From Pseudomonas frederiksbergensis (GTDB lineage Bacteria > Pseudomonadota > Gammaproteobacteria > Pseudomonadales > Pseudomonadaceae): 64,000 nt of DNA. Below the pieces are notes generated by a model, which worked only from the letters and a program-made list of their open reading frames with translations, was not told the origin of the DNA and did no database searches. Positions within the stretch are counted from its first letter, which is position 1; each line of letters starts with the position of its first letter. Positions 38,222-49,716 of the stretch are shown here, one piece after another. The stretch lies in assembly GCF_017114915.1 (NCBI RefSeq), contig NZ_JAAUOE010000005.1, positions 62,001 through 126,000 on the forward strand, written 5' to 3'. A program made the position numbers and the translations under genes.

Positions 38222-39619
38222 ATGAACGATATCTCCGCTCCCGAGCAATACGATCTGCAAACCGCCGCCCTGAAGGTGCCGCCGCACTCCATCGAGGCCG
38301 AACAGGCCGTGCTCGGTGGCCTGATGCTGGACAACAACGCCTGGGAACGCGTGCTCGATCAAGTCTCCGACGGCGATTTCTATCGGCATGACCACCGCCT
38401 GATTTTCCGTGCGATCGCCAAACTGGCCGATCAGAACATGCCGATCGACGTCGTGACCCTGTCCGAGCAACTGGACAAGGAAGGCCAGACGTCCCAGGTC
38501 GGTGGCCTGGGTTACCTGGGCGAACTGGCGAAAAACACGCCGTCGGTCGCCAACATCAAGGCTTATGCGCAGATCGTTCGTCAGCGCGCGACCCTGCGCC
38601 AACTGATCGGCATCAGTACCGAAATCGCCGACAGCGCGTTCAACCCCGAAGGCCGTACCGCCGAAGAAATCCTCGATGAAGCCGAACGGCAGATCTTCCA
38701 GATCGCCGAGGCCCGGCCGAAAACCGGTGGCCCGGTGAGTGTCAACGACCTGCTGACCAAGGCCATCGACCGTATCGACACGCTGTTCAATACCGATAAC
38801 GCCATTACCGGGCTCTCCACCGGGTACACCGACCTCGACGAGAAGACCAGCGGCCTGCAGCCGGCCGACTTGATCATTGTCGCCGGCCGTCCGTCGATGG
38901 GTAAAACCACCTTTGCGATGAACCTGGTGGAGAACGCCGTGTTGCGCAGCGAGAAGGCCGTTCTGGTTTACTCGCTGGAGATGCCAGGCGAATCGCTGAT
39001 CATGCGTATGCTCTCGTCCCTGGGTCGTATCGACCAGACCAAGGTGCGTTCCGGTCAGCTGGAAGACGACGATTGGCCGCGCCTGACGTCGGCGGTCAAC
39101 CTGCTCAACGATCGCAAGCTGTTCATCGATGACACGGCGGGTATCAGCCCCTCGGAAATGCGCGCCCGGACTCGTCGTCTGGTGCGTGAGCACGGTGACA
39201 TCGGTCTGATCATGATCGACTACCTGCAACTGATGCAGATCCCGGGCTCCAGCGGCGACAACCGGACCAACGAGATTTCTGAGATCTCCCGGTCCCTGAA
39301 AGCCCTGGCCAAGGAATTCAACTGCCCGGTGGTGGCACTGTCCCAGCTCAACCGATCCCTGGAACAACGCCCGAACAAGCGCCCGGTGAACTCCGACTTG
39401 CGCGAATCGGGAGCGATCGAGCAGGACGCCGACGTGATCATGTTCGTTTACCGCGACGAGGTGTATCACCCGGAAACCGAACACAAAGGCATTGCCGAAA
39501 TCATCATCGGCAAGCAGCGGAACGGCCCGATCGGCTTTATCCGCCTGGCCTTCATCGGCAAATACACCCGATTCGAGAACCTGGCGCCGGGTAGCTATAA
39601 CTTCGACGACGACGAATAA
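38222..39619 (+). CDS. dnaB: Replicative DNA helicase DnaB
   Basis: Hexameric 5'-3' helicase at the replication fork. The 465-residue protein has the N-terminal primase-interacting domain (SIEAEQAVLGGLMLDNNAWE) and the RecA-like C-terminal domain with Walker A GRPSMGKTTFAMNL, MIDYLQLM and QLNRSLEQRPNKRPVNSDLR. There is no intein. The start at 38222 (MNDISAPEQ) gives the usual length; the frame is open upstream into the terminator. Confidence 0.97.
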   Translation: MNDISAPEQYDLQTAALKVPPHSIEAEQAVLGGLMLDNNAWERVLDQVSDGDFYRHDHRLIFRAIAKLADQNMPIDVVTLSEQLDKEGQTSQVGGLGYLGELAKNTPSVANIKAYAQIVRQRATLRQLIGISTEIADSAFNPEGRTAEEILDEAERQIFQIAEARPKTGGPVSVNDLLTKAIDRIDTLFNTDNAITGLSTGYTDLDEKTSGLQPADLIIVAGRPSMGKTTFAMNLVENAVLRSEKAVLVYSLEMPGESLIMRMLSSLGRIDQTKVRSGQLEDDDWPRLTSAVNLLNDRKLFIDDTAGISPSEMRARTRRLVREHGDIGLIMIDYLQLMQIPGSSGDNRTNEISEISRSLKALAKEFNCPVVALSQLNRSLEQRPNKRPVNSDLRESGAIEQDADVIMFVYRDEVYHPETEHKGIAEIIIGKQRNGPIGFIRLAFIGKYTRFENLAPGSYNFDDDE

Positions 39620-39747
39620 GTTATTTAGCGCCTGTTCGGGCCTCTTCGCGGGCCACCGATTTCCGACCATAGCCGTCGGAATTGGTCAAAATTTGTGCTA
39701 TATTCCGCGCCCGCGAAATTCAATGAAAGCCAACACCGGTTATCGAC

Positions 39748-42051
<2,304 letters not shown>

Positions 42052-42068
42052 TCGTAGAGTCAGCTAAT

Positions 42069-42096
42069 AAAACGCCAGCCCTTGGGCTGGCGTTTT
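42069..42096 (+). terminator. Terminator after the YgiQ-family gene
   Basis: AAAACGCCAGCCC-TT-GGGCTGGCGTTTT, a 13-bp perfect stem ending in Ts, 17 bases after the stop. Confidence 0.92.
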
Positions 42097-42183
42097 GCGT
42101 TCTGGCGGGTGTAACACTCGTTTGTTAAGGTTGGTGCCTGATAAATCGCCAGCGCGGACAAGTCGGATCGCTGCACCGCCGCT

Positions 42184-42200
42184 CTCACATTGGATGTGAG
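42184..42200. repeat. Short inverted repeat CTCACAT-TGG-ATGTGAG
   Basis: A 7-bp perfect palindrome with a three-base centre, 114 bases upstream of the two-gene module; a possible operator or weak hairpin. Confidence 0.4.
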
Positions 42201-42234
42201 GGTGCACAAAATGCGCGTCCCACGCCGATCAAGT

Positions 42235-42257
42235 ATGGGAGCCGGGCTTGCCCGCGC
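42235..42257. repeat. Single REP-like element
   Basis: TGGGAGCCGGGCTTGCCCGC matches the common Pseudomonas intergenic REP core and folds on itself (CGGGC/GCCCG). It is a single copy in the gap before the two-gene module. Confidence 0.6.
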
Positions 42258-42313
42258 CTGATCAATACCGGTTCCGGATCGGAACTCCGACTGCACTTCC
42301 AGGGATGAACCGC

Positions 42314-43234
42314 ATGACCAACCCGCTCGCCAGTATCGGCATGGACTACAGCCGCTCCCAGTTCATGGCCCGTCAACGCATCGAAAGCCAGATCAACCTG
42401 CCGCGCCTGTTCGCCGCCATCGACGCCGCCCCCGGAATCGTCGGCGCGGGCGTGGTGTACATCGACGCCGAATTCAACGTGGTGACCCTGCGTGAGTTCA
42501 AGCCGATTTGTAGTGTCCGGCCCAAGCGAATCATTTTGCGCGAGGCGCAGAAGTACATCGCGCCGGCTCAGTTTGCCCAGCAGGTGCAGGACAATCCGCG
42601 CGAATCGCGCCTGGTTGGTGAGGCAGTCAACACCACCTTATCGTGCGCGGGTGCAGTGATCGGCTGGATCGTAGTGCTCAGTGGCTCCGTGGCTATTCCG
42701 TTTTCGGCAGGGGCAAGTACTGTGGTCGCTGCGCTCGGTTATACCGCTGCGGCTGCCAGCTCAGTGCAGTGTTTTGCCAGCGGCTATCGGACCCGCAATG
42801 AGATCGTCAACCCTGCCCGTAACGATGAGCTCGACAGCGAAGAGTGGTACCAGTACACCATGATTGCGCTGGATGCTGCGTCCTTGGTCGGGGTAGGCGC
42901 ATCCACGCTGACAACGCTCAAACTGGTCAGGCTGAATAAGGCCACGACCGGGAAAAGTGTCAGGGAAGTGCTCAGGGGTCTGAATCGACAGGAACGTGCC
43001 AAACTGACCAAAGAACTATTGAGCATCAACGACCCGCGCTTGACGTCGAAGATGATCAAGTTGAAGCAGTTGTCGGGTGAATTGCCCAAGCGTTTCACGC
43101 CCACCGAGGTCAAGCATGCAACGGTCACTCAGATAAAAGACGCCTTGGGCGCCGCTATCGGTTTTACCGGCAGTGCAATTTCGGGGAATGTCCGCACCAT
43201 TGCCGTAGGCCTGTACGAGGAGGCTGAGCAATGA
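42314..43234 (+). CDS. Hypothetical protein with membrane-active-looking centre (possible toxin)
   Basis: A 306-residue protein with no signal peptide and no domain I can name. Residues 1-105 form a soluble region (QINLPRLFAAIDAAPGIVGA, then a VVYIDAEFNVVTLREF strand). Residues ~108-160 are strongly hydrophobic and rich in A, G and S (LSCAGAVIGWIVVLSGSVAI, then a PFSAGASTVVAALGYTAAAA segment), like the hairpin of a pore-forming protein. A second weaker stretch lies near 190-210, and residues 215-265 are basic and helical. GGG stands at good distance before the ATG at 42314; the ATG at 42305 has no spaced site. The following membrane-protein gene overlaps by ATGA. Layout suggests toxin-immunity, but this is inference. 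Confidence 0.65.
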   Translation: MTNPLASIGMDYSRSQFMARQRIESQINLPRLFAAIDAAPGIVGAGVVYIDAEFNVVTLREFKPICSVRPKRIILREAQKYIAPAQFAQQVQDNPRESRLVGEAVNTTLSCAGAVIGWIVVLSGSVAIPFSAGASTVVAALGYTAAAASSVQCFASGYRTRNEIVNPARNDELDSEEWYQYTMIALDAASLVGVGASTLTTLKLVRLNKATTGKSVREVLRGLNRQERAKLTKELLSINDPRLTSKMIKLKQLSGELPKRFTPTEVKHATVTQIKDALGAAIGFTGSAISGNVRTIAVGLYEEAEQ

Positions 43235-43680
43235 ATGAGCTGCCCAGCATTCGCAGTTTTCTATCGAAGTATTTCCCGGTCTTCATGGGGGCAATATTCG
43301 CGTCAATTTTTACCCTGGTCTTTGCGGTGCCTTTGTTTTTCGAAAGCTATTTTCGAAACCTTCCGTTGGCTGACAACGCCAAGTACTCTTTTTTCGGGGG
43401 GATCGCGCTGACCCTCATCGTCGTGCACTGCCATTTCATGGTCGCGCGCGGTCGTCCGCAATGGGTGCGGCCTCTGGTCGTGCTTCTGGCCCTTTGTTTT
43501 CTTGGGGTATTGCCCACCATTGCATATGAGGTGCATCCCCTGGCTTATGCTGTGACGTTGCTGTTCCCACTGCTGGCGCTATTGTTGCTCAACAGCAAGC
43601 GTCACCGCGAGATGCGCCAGAAGCTGCTTGAAGTACGTCACTTGCGCCAAGCTGTTATTGCAAAGCACAAAGCCCGTTAA
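43231..43680 (+). CDS. Small four-helix membrane protein (possible immunity protein)
   Basis: A 149-residue inner membrane protein with four predicted helices: about 14-36 (VFMGAIFASIFTLVFAVPLF), 48-68 (YSFFGGIALTLIVVHCHFMV), 78-98 (PLVVLLALCFLGVLPTIAYE) and 103-121 (LAYAVTLLFPLLALLLL). A basic cytoplasmic tail follows. The start overlaps the upstream stop (ATGA), so both proteins are made from one message in fixed ratio. Small multi-span proteins in this position are typical immunity partners of membrane-acting toxins. No family recognised. Confidence 0.7.
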   Translation: MNELPSIRSFLSKYFPVFMGAIFASIFTLVFAVPLFFESYFRNLPLADNAKYSFFGGIALTLIVVHCHFMVARGRPQWVRPLVVLLALCFLGVLPTIAYEVHPLAYAVTLLFPLLALLLLNSKRHREMRQKLLEVRHLRQAVIAKHKAR

Positions 43681-43755
43681 TTGGGTAGATTCAGCACCCG
43701 CCCCTCACACGTGCGCCACAAATATGTGCGGCCCTCGCACCATAACCGCAGCCAC

Positions 43756-43772
43756 GGCGCCGTTTTGGTGCT
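43756..43772 (+). promoter_or_regulatory. NtrC-like binding site
   Basis: GGCGCCGTTTTGGTGCT agrees with the enterobacterial NtrC consensus TGCACTATTTTGGTGCA at 12 of 17 positions, with the right half TTTTGGTGC perfect. A GCACC half-site follows at 43778 and another at 43737. The centre lies about 77 bases before the expected sigma-54 start point. Confidence 0.5.
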
Positions 43773-43815
43773 GTACTGCACCGGGTCTGTTGATAAAGCG
43801 CAGTGACCGCCGCTC

Positions 43816-43831
43816 TGGCATAAGTCTTGCG
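43816..43831 (+). promoter_or_regulatory. Sigma-54 promoter of the transglutaminase/ATP-grasp operon
   Basis: TGGCATAAGTCTTGCG has TGGCA and TTGC halves with the exact GG-N10-GC spacing (GG 43817-43818, GC 43829-43830). Transcription would begin near 43841, leaving a 28-base leader before the GTG start. Confidence 0.8.
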
Positions 43832-43868
43832 CGCTTTGTGTCCATGCCCTGGCTCGCAGGAGGCCGCC

Positions 43869-46800
43869 GTGTCGATACATGTCGCATTGCATCACGTCAC
43901 GCATTACCGCTATGACCGCGCCGTCGAGCTCGGTCCGCAGATCGTTCGCCTGCGCCCGGCTGCCCACAGCCGCACGCGGATACTGTCCTATGCGCTGAAA
44001 GTCTCGCCCGAGCAGCATTTCATCAACTGGCAGCAGGACCCCCAGGGCAATTACCTGGCGCGGCTGGTGTTCCCGGAGAAAACCGATGAACTGCGGATCG
44101 AGGTCGATCTGCTGGCCGAGATGGCGGTGTTCAATCCGTTCGATTTCTTCCTCGAGCCCTACGCCGAGAAGATCCCTTTCGCCTACGCCGCGGATGAGCG
44201 CAAAGAGCTGGCGCCGTATCTGGAAACCTTGCCCTTGACGCCGGCATTCAAGGCTTATCTGGACGGCATTGACCGCACGCCGTTGCCCAGCGTGGATTTC
44301 CTCGTCGCGCTCAACCAGCGCTTGAGCGAAGACATCAGCTACCTGATTCGCATGGAGCCGGGGGTACAGACCCCGGAATACACCCTCGAACAGGCCTCCG
44401 GCTCCTGCCGTGACTCGGCGTGGTTGCTGGTGCAGTTGCTGCGCAATCTCGGCCTGGCGGCGCGATTCGTTTCCGGTTACCTGATCCAGCTAACCGCCGA
44501 CGTGAAAAGCCTTGATGGCCCCTCGGGCACCGAAGTGGATTTCACTGACCTGCACGCCTGGTGCGAAGTTTATTTGCCCGGTGCCGGGTGGATCGGCCTG
44601 GACGCGACCTCAGGGTTGTTTGCCGGTGAAGGACACATTCCGTTGGCGTGCAGTCCCGATCCGTCCTCTGCGGCACCGATCAGCGGCTTGGTGGAACCGT
44701 GCGAGTGCGAATTCACCCACGACATGTCCGTGGAGCGGATTTGGGAAGCACCAAGGGTTACCAAACCCTACACCGAAGACCAATGGCTGGCGATTCAGGC
44801 GTTGGGCCGACAGATCGATGCCGACTTGCTCGAAGGCGACGTGCGCCTGACCATGGGCGGCGAGCCGACGTTCGTTTCCATCGATGACCCGGACGGCGCC
44901 GAGTGGAACACCGCCGCGCTCGGGCCAGACAAGCGTCGGCTGTCAGCCGAACTGTTCCAGCGCATGCGCAAGCATTACGCGCCCAAGGGTCTGGTGCATT
45001 TCGGTCAGGGCAAGTGGTACCCCGGCGAGCAGCTGCCGCGCTGGTCGCTGAACTGCTACTGGCGCCGCGACGGTGTGCCTATCTGGCACAACAGCGCGCT
45101 GATCGCCGACGAGCAGGAAGACTACGGTGCCGATGGCGAACTGGCCGGGCGCTTTCTGGCGAGTGTCGCCGAGCGCTTGAAGATTCCGACGCGCTTCGTG
45201 TTTCCGGCCTACGAAGACAATTTCTATTACCTATGGCGCGAAGGCGCGTTGCCGCAGAACGTCAGCGCCGAAGACTCACGTCTGGAAGAACCTCTGGAGC
45301 GGGCGCGACTGCGCAAAGTCTTCAGCCAGGGTCTGGACAAGGTGATCGGTCAGGTCCTGCCGCTGGCGCGCACCGCCAAGGGCGATCAATGGCAGAGCGG
45401 TCGCTGGTACCTGCGCGAGGAACACTGCCGGTTGGTGCCGGGGGATTCGCCACTGGGTTATCGTTTGCCGCTCGGTTCGCAGCCTTGGGTGAACGCCGCG
45501 GAGTACCCGTTCATTCACCCCACGGACCCGAATCAGGATTTCCCGGAGCTGCCGGACACCGACCAGCTACAGAATCACGCTCAACCGAAAACGGCCGACG
45601 AACGTGTGCCCGAGATCGACCAATCCGCCGACTGGCTGACCCGCACCGCGTTCTGCGCCGAAGCGCGCGAAGGTCGGTTGTACCTGTTCATGCCGCCTCT
45701 GGAGCGGGCCGAGGACTACCTGGAACTGGTCGCCGCCATCGAAGCCACCGCCGAGGAATTGCATTGCCCGGTACTGCTGGAAGGCTATGAGCCGCCGAGC
45801 GATCCGCGCCTTGGCAACTTCCGCATTACCCCGGACCCGGGTGTGATCGAGGTCAACGTCCAGCCGTCCGCCACTTGGGATGAGTTGGTGGAACGCACCG
45901 AGTTTCTTTACGAAGAGGCGCGCCAGACCCGGCTGACCACCGAGAAATTCATGATCGACGGCCGGCACACCGGCACCGGCGGCGGTAACCATTTCGTACT
46001 GGGTGGCGCGACCCCGGCTGACTCACCTTTTCTGCGCCGTCCCGATCTGCTGCGCAGCCTGATCAGCTACTGGCACAACCACCCGTCCTTGTCCTACCTG
46101 TTTTCCGGATTGTTCATCGGCCCGACATCCCAGGCCCCACGGGTGGACGAAGCGCGCAACGATTCGCTGTATGAACTGGAAATCGCCTTCGCACAGATGC
46201 CGAAACCGGGCGAAGAATGCCCGCCATGGCTGGTGGATCGCTTGTTGCGCAATTTGCTGATCGACGTGACCGGCAACACCCACCGCGCCGAGTTCTGCAT
46301 CGACAAACTCTATTCGCCGGATGGCGCCACCGGACGCCTCGGCTTGCTGGAACTGCGAGCTTTTGAAATGCCGCCCCATGCACGCATGAGCCTGGCTCAG
46401 CAGTTGCTGCTGCGGGCGTTGGTGGCGCGGTTCTGGCGCGAGCCTTATGCACCGCCGAAACTGGCGCGTTGGGGCACCGAACTGCACGACCGATTCCTGT
46501 TGCCGCACTTTATCGAGCAGGATTTCGCCGACGTCATCGTCGATCTGAATGCCGCCGGTTATCCGGTGCGAGCCGAATGGTTTGCGGCGCATCTGGAGTT
46601 CCGTTTTCCCAAGGTCGGCGACTACGCCGTCAGCGGCATCGAGCTGGAATTGCGTCAGGCACTGGAGCCTTGGCATGTGTTGGGCGAGGAGGGCAGCGCG
46701 GGCGGAACGGTGCGTTATGTGGATTCGTCGCTGGAGCGTTTGCAGGTCAAACTCAGCGGCCTGCCGCCCCAGCGTTATCTGCTGACCTGCAACGGCATTC

Positions 46801-47144
46801 CGGTGCCGTTGCAACCTACCGGTCGGGTCGGTGAGTTCGTCGCCGGTGTACGTTTCCGTGCCTGGCAACCGTACAACTGCCTGCAGCCGACCATCCCGGT
46901 CCACGCGCCGCTGGTGTTCGACCTGCTCGACACCTGGATGGGGCGTTCGCTGGGCGGCTGTCAGTACCACGTCGCCCATCCGGGCGGGCGCAACTATGAC
47001 AGCCTGCCGGTGAACGCCAATGAGGCCGAGAGCCGGCGGATGGCGCGTTTCTTCCGCGTCGGACACACGCCTGGGAAACTTCCTATACCCAATCTGGAAA
47101 TTAACGACGAGCTGCCGATGACGCTCGATTTGCGACGTTTCTAA
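43869..47144 (+). CDS. Transglutaminase-like DUF2126 family protein
   Basis: A 1091-residue cytoplasmic protein. The N-terminal ~290 residues are a bacterial transglutaminase-like domain with its beta-rich lead (HHVTHYRYDRAVELGPQIVR) and a full triad: C180 in SGSCRDSAW, H229 in DLHAWCEVY, D245 in GLDATSG. The remaining ~780 residues are DUF2126, which starts near RLTMGGEPTFVSIDD and includes EVNVQPSATWDEL and HTGTGGGNHFVLGG; the family is regarded as related to amidoligases of the ATP-grasp/glutamine synthetase-like world. Translation begins at GTG (43869), with AGGAGG six bases upstream. It leads a three-gene operon with a sigma-54 promoter. Substrate unknown. Confidence 0.9.
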   Translation: MSIHVALHHVTHYRYDRAVELGPQIVRLRPAAHSRTRILSYALKVSPEQHFINWQQDPQGNYLARLVFPEKTDELRIEVDLLAEMAVFNPFDFFLEPYAEKIPFAYAADERKELAPYLETLPLTPAFKAYLDGIDRTPLPSVDFLVALNQRLSEDISYLIRMEPGVQTPEYTLEQASGSCRDSAWLLVQLLRNLGLAARFVSGYLIQLTADVKSLDGPSGTEVDFTDLHAWCEVYLPGAGWIGLDATSGLFAGEGHIPLACSPDPSSAAPISGLVEPCECEFTHDMSVERIWEAPRVTKPYTEDQWLAIQALGRQIDADLLEGDVRLTMGGEPTFVSIDDPDGAEWNTAALGPDKRRLSAELFQRMRKHYAPKGLVHFGQGKWYPGEQLPRWSLNCYWRRDGVPIWHNSALIADEQEDYGADGELAGRFLASVAERLKIPTRFVFPAYEDNFYYLWREGALPQNVSAEDSRLEEPLERARLRKVFSQGLDKVIGQVLPLARTAKGDQWQSGRWYLREEHCRLVPGDSPLGYRLPLGSQPWVNAAEYPFIHPTDPNQDFPELPDTDQLQNHAQPKTADERVPEIDQSADWLTRTAFCAEAREGRLYLFMPPLERAEDYLELVAAIEATAEELHCPVLLEGYEPPSDPRLGNFRITPDPGVIEVNVQPSATWDELVERTEFLYEEARQTRLTTEKFMIDGRHTGTGGGNHFVLGGATPADSPFLRRPDLLRSLISYWHNHPSLSYLFSGLFIGPTSQAPRVDEARNDSLYELEIAFAQMPKPGEECPPWLVDRLLRNLLIDVTGNTHRAEFCIDKLYSPDGATGRLGLLELRAFEMPPHARMSLAQQLLLRALVARFWREPYAPPKLARWGTELHDRFLLPHFIEQDFADVIVDLNAAGYPVRAEWFAAHLEFRFPKVGDYAVSGIELELRQALEPWHVLGEEGSAGGTVRYVDSSLERLQVKLSGLPPQRYLLTCNGIPVPLQPTGRVGEFVAGVRFRAWQPYNCLQPTIPVHAPLVFDLLDTWMGRSLGGCQYHVAHPGGRNYDSLPVNANEAESRRMARFFRVGHTPGKLPIPNLEINDELPMTLDLRRF

Positions 47145-47232
47145 ACCGTACGCGACGCTCGGATTTTTCGTCTATCCGGGCGTCATGTGCCTGCGTTAGT
47201 CTGACCGTTCTTTGCTGTCTGCCGAGCTTTCC

Positions 47233-49716
47233 ATGCCTGACCTGCTTGACCGCTACCCGCTGACCGCGGGCACTTACCACGAACTGCTCGACGACAGCGG
47301 TGCCGTGCGCCCGCACTGGCGGCGGCTGTTCGATCAATTGCAACGCAGCACGCCAGCGCAACTGGCGCAGCGTCAGGCGCTGTTGACCCGGCAGATCCAG
47401 GAAAACGGCGTGACCTACAACGTCTATGCCGATCCCAAGGGGGCCGACCGGCCTTGGGAGCTGGACCTGCTGCCTCATGTGATTGCCGCCGATGAATGGC
47501 AGCAGTTATCGGCCGGGATCGCCCAACGGGCGCGCCTGCTCAATGCCGTGCTGGCGGACTTGTACGGTCCTCAGCGTTTGATCGCCGAAGGCCTGCTGCC
47601 GGCTGAATTGGTGTTCGGTCACAACAACTTCCTCTGGCCTTGCCAGGGCATTGCACCGCCCGACGGGGCCTTTCTGCATCTGTATGCCGTGGATCTGGCG
47701 CGCACGCCGGACGGTCGCTGGTGGGTGACCGCGGACCGGACTCAAGCGCCATCCGGTGCCGGTTACGCCCTGGAAAACCGCACCATCGTGTCCCGGGCCT
47801 TCCCCGAGTTGTACCGCGATTTGAAAGTGCGGCACCTGGCCGGGTTCTTCCGCACGCTTCAGGAAACCCTGACCCGTCAGGCGCCGAGCGATGACGATGC
47901 GCCACTGATCGTCCTGCTGACGCCGGGGCGTTTCAACGAAAGCTATTTCGAGCATTTGTACCTGGCTCGTCAGCTCGGTTATCCGTTAGTGGAGGGCGGC
48001 GACCTGACCGTCCGGGATGCCACGGTATTTCTGAAGACCTTGAGCGGGCTGCGTCGGGTTCACGCGATCATGCGTCGGCTCGACGACGATTTCTGCGACC
48101 CACTGGAGTTGCGCACCGACTCGGCTCTTGGCGTGCCGGGGCTGCTCGAAGCCGTGCGTCAGGGCCGGGTGCTGGTGGCCAACGCCCTCGGCAGCGGCGT
48201 GCTGGAGTCGCCGGGGTTGCTGGGCTTCTTGCCAAAGATCAATCAATTCCTGTTCGGTGAAGAGCTGATCCTGCCATCCATCGCGACCTGGTGGTGCGGC
48301 GAAGCGCCGGTACTGGCCCAGGCCCTGGAAAAACTGCCGGAACTGTTGATCAAACCGGCATTTCCGTCGCAGAGCTTCGCACCGGTGTTGGGTCGTGATC
48401 TGAGTGAAAAACAGCGCCAGTCCCTGGCTGAGCGCATGCAGGCACGGCCTTACGCTTATGTTGCGCAAGAATTGGCGCAACTGTCCCAGGCGCCGATCTG
48501 GCAGGCCGAGGGCGGTCAGTTGCAACCGCGAGCCATCGGCATGCGGGTGTATGCGGTAGCCGGTCAGGACGGCTATCGGGTGCTGTCCGGCGGGCTGACC
48601 CGGGTTGCCGCCGAGGCTGACGCCGAAGCGGTGTCCATGCAACGCGGCGGCGCGAGCAAGGACACCTGGGTATTGGGCGATCGCCCGCCCAGCGGCGAAC
48701 AATGGAAAGCCCAGCGCAACATCGGCGTTCACGATCTGGTGCGACGCGATCCGTATCTGCCATCGCGGGTGGTCGAGAACCTGTTCTGGTTCGGCCGTTA
48801 CTGCGAGCGCTGCGATGACAGCGCGCGGCTGCTGCGGATCATGCTGGCGCGCTATATCGATGGCGATGACCCGCAAGCCCTGGAGGCGGCGGTCGATCTC
48901 GGCGAGCGCCTGAATCTGTTGCCGGAGGAGGGCGAATTGCCGGAGCGATTGCTGGCGGCGCTGCTCGGCGATGGGCCGTTCAGCTTGCGTTCCAACCTGC
49001 AACGCTTGCAGTGGGCGGCCTCGCAAGTGCGCGGCAAGCTTTCCCGGGAAAACTGGCAGGCACTGGTGGAATTGCAGCGCGAAGCCATGGAGCTGGAAAG
49101 CGAAGAGCCGGATTTCGGCGAGTTGCTGGACTTCCTCAACCGGTTGGTGATGTCGCTGGCGGCACTGTCCGGTTTTGCTCTGGACGACATGACCCGGGAT
49201 GAAGGCTGGCGCTTCCTGATGATCGGTCGGCGGATCGAACGGCTGCAATTTCTCAGCGGCAGTCTGGCAGCGTTTCTGCGCGGCGCCGGGGCTTTCGATC
49301 AGGCCGGGCTGGAATGGCTGCTGGAGCTGGGCAACAGCAGCATCACCTACCGCTCGCGGTACCTGGCGGTGGCGCAATTGATCCCGGTGCTCGACCTGTT
49401 GCTGCTGGATGAACAGAACCCTCACGCGGTGCTGTTCCAGTTGAAACTGGTGACCCGCACGTTGAAGCGCTTGAACGACGACTTTGGCGCGCCGCGCGAA
49501 ACAGGTCTGCCACAGTGGGTGGAGCGGCTGGCGCGCTTCGATCTGAGCTGCCTGGAAAACTCGTTGTTTGGCGAGGACAGTGTTCGCGCCGCCGTAGAGG
49601 GGCTGGCCGATCTGCTGCAAGCGATCGCCGATGCCAGCGGACAGGTGTCGGATCGCCTGGCCTTGCGTCATTTCGCCCATGTCGATGATGTCAGCCAGCG
49701 CACGGTGTCCGTCTGA
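47233..49716 (+). CDS. Circularly permuted ATP-grasp protein fused to alpha-E domain
   Basis: An 827-residue protein joining two families that are separate genes in many bacteria. Residues ~1-480 are a circularly permuted ATP-grasp (DUF404/DUF407 type): VFGHNNFLWPCQGI, VTADRTQAPSGAGYALENRT, LLTPGRFNESYFEHLYLARQ, then IKPAFPSQSFAPV as an ATP-binding lysine block. Residues ~500-815 are an alpha-helical alpha-E (DUF403) domain (RVVENLFWFGRYCERCDDSA at its start). ATP-grasp enzymes form amide bonds through acyl phosphates. The ATG at 47233 (MPDLLDRYPL) is the first plausible start, 88 bases after the DUF2126 gene. It overlaps the next gene by TGATG. Confidence 0.9.
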   Translation: MPDLLDRYPLTAGTYHELLDDSGAVRPHWRRLFDQLQRSTPAQLAQRQALLTRQIQENGVTYNVYADPKGADRPWELDLLPHVIAADEWQQLSAGIAQRARLLNAVLADLYGPQRLIAEGLLPAELVFGHNNFLWPCQGIAPPDGAFLHLYAVDLARTPDGRWWVTADRTQAPSGAGYALENRTIVSRAFPELYRDLKVRHLAGFFRTLQETLTRQAPSDDDAPLIVLLTPGRFNESYFEHLYLARQLGYPLVEGGDLTVRDATVFLKTLSGLRRVHAIMRRLDDDFCDPLELRTDSALGVPGLLEAVRQGRVLVANALGSGVLESPGLLGFLPKINQFLFGEELILPSIATWWCGEAPVLAQALEKLPELLIKPAFPSQSFAPVLGRDLSEKQRQSLAERMQARPYAYVAQELAQLSQAPIWQAEGGQLQPRAIGMRVYAVAGQDGYRVLSGGLTRVAAEADAEAVSMQRGGASKDTWVLGDRPPSGEQWKAQRNIGVHDLVRRDPYLPSRVVENLFWFGRYCERCDDSARLLRIMLARYIDGDDPQALEAAVDLGERLNLLPEEGELPERLLAALLGDGPFSLRSNLQRLQWAASQVRGKLSRENWQALVELQREAMELESEEPDFGELLDFLNRLVMSLAALSGFALDDMTRDEGWRFLMIGRRIERLQFLSGSLAAFLRGAGAFDQAGLEWLLELGNSSITYRSRYLAVAQLIPVLDLLLLDEQNPHAVLFQLKLVTRTLKRLNDDFGAPRETGLPQWVERLARFDLSCLENSLFGEDSVRAAVEGLADLLQAIADASGQVSDRLALRHFAHVDDVSQRTVSV

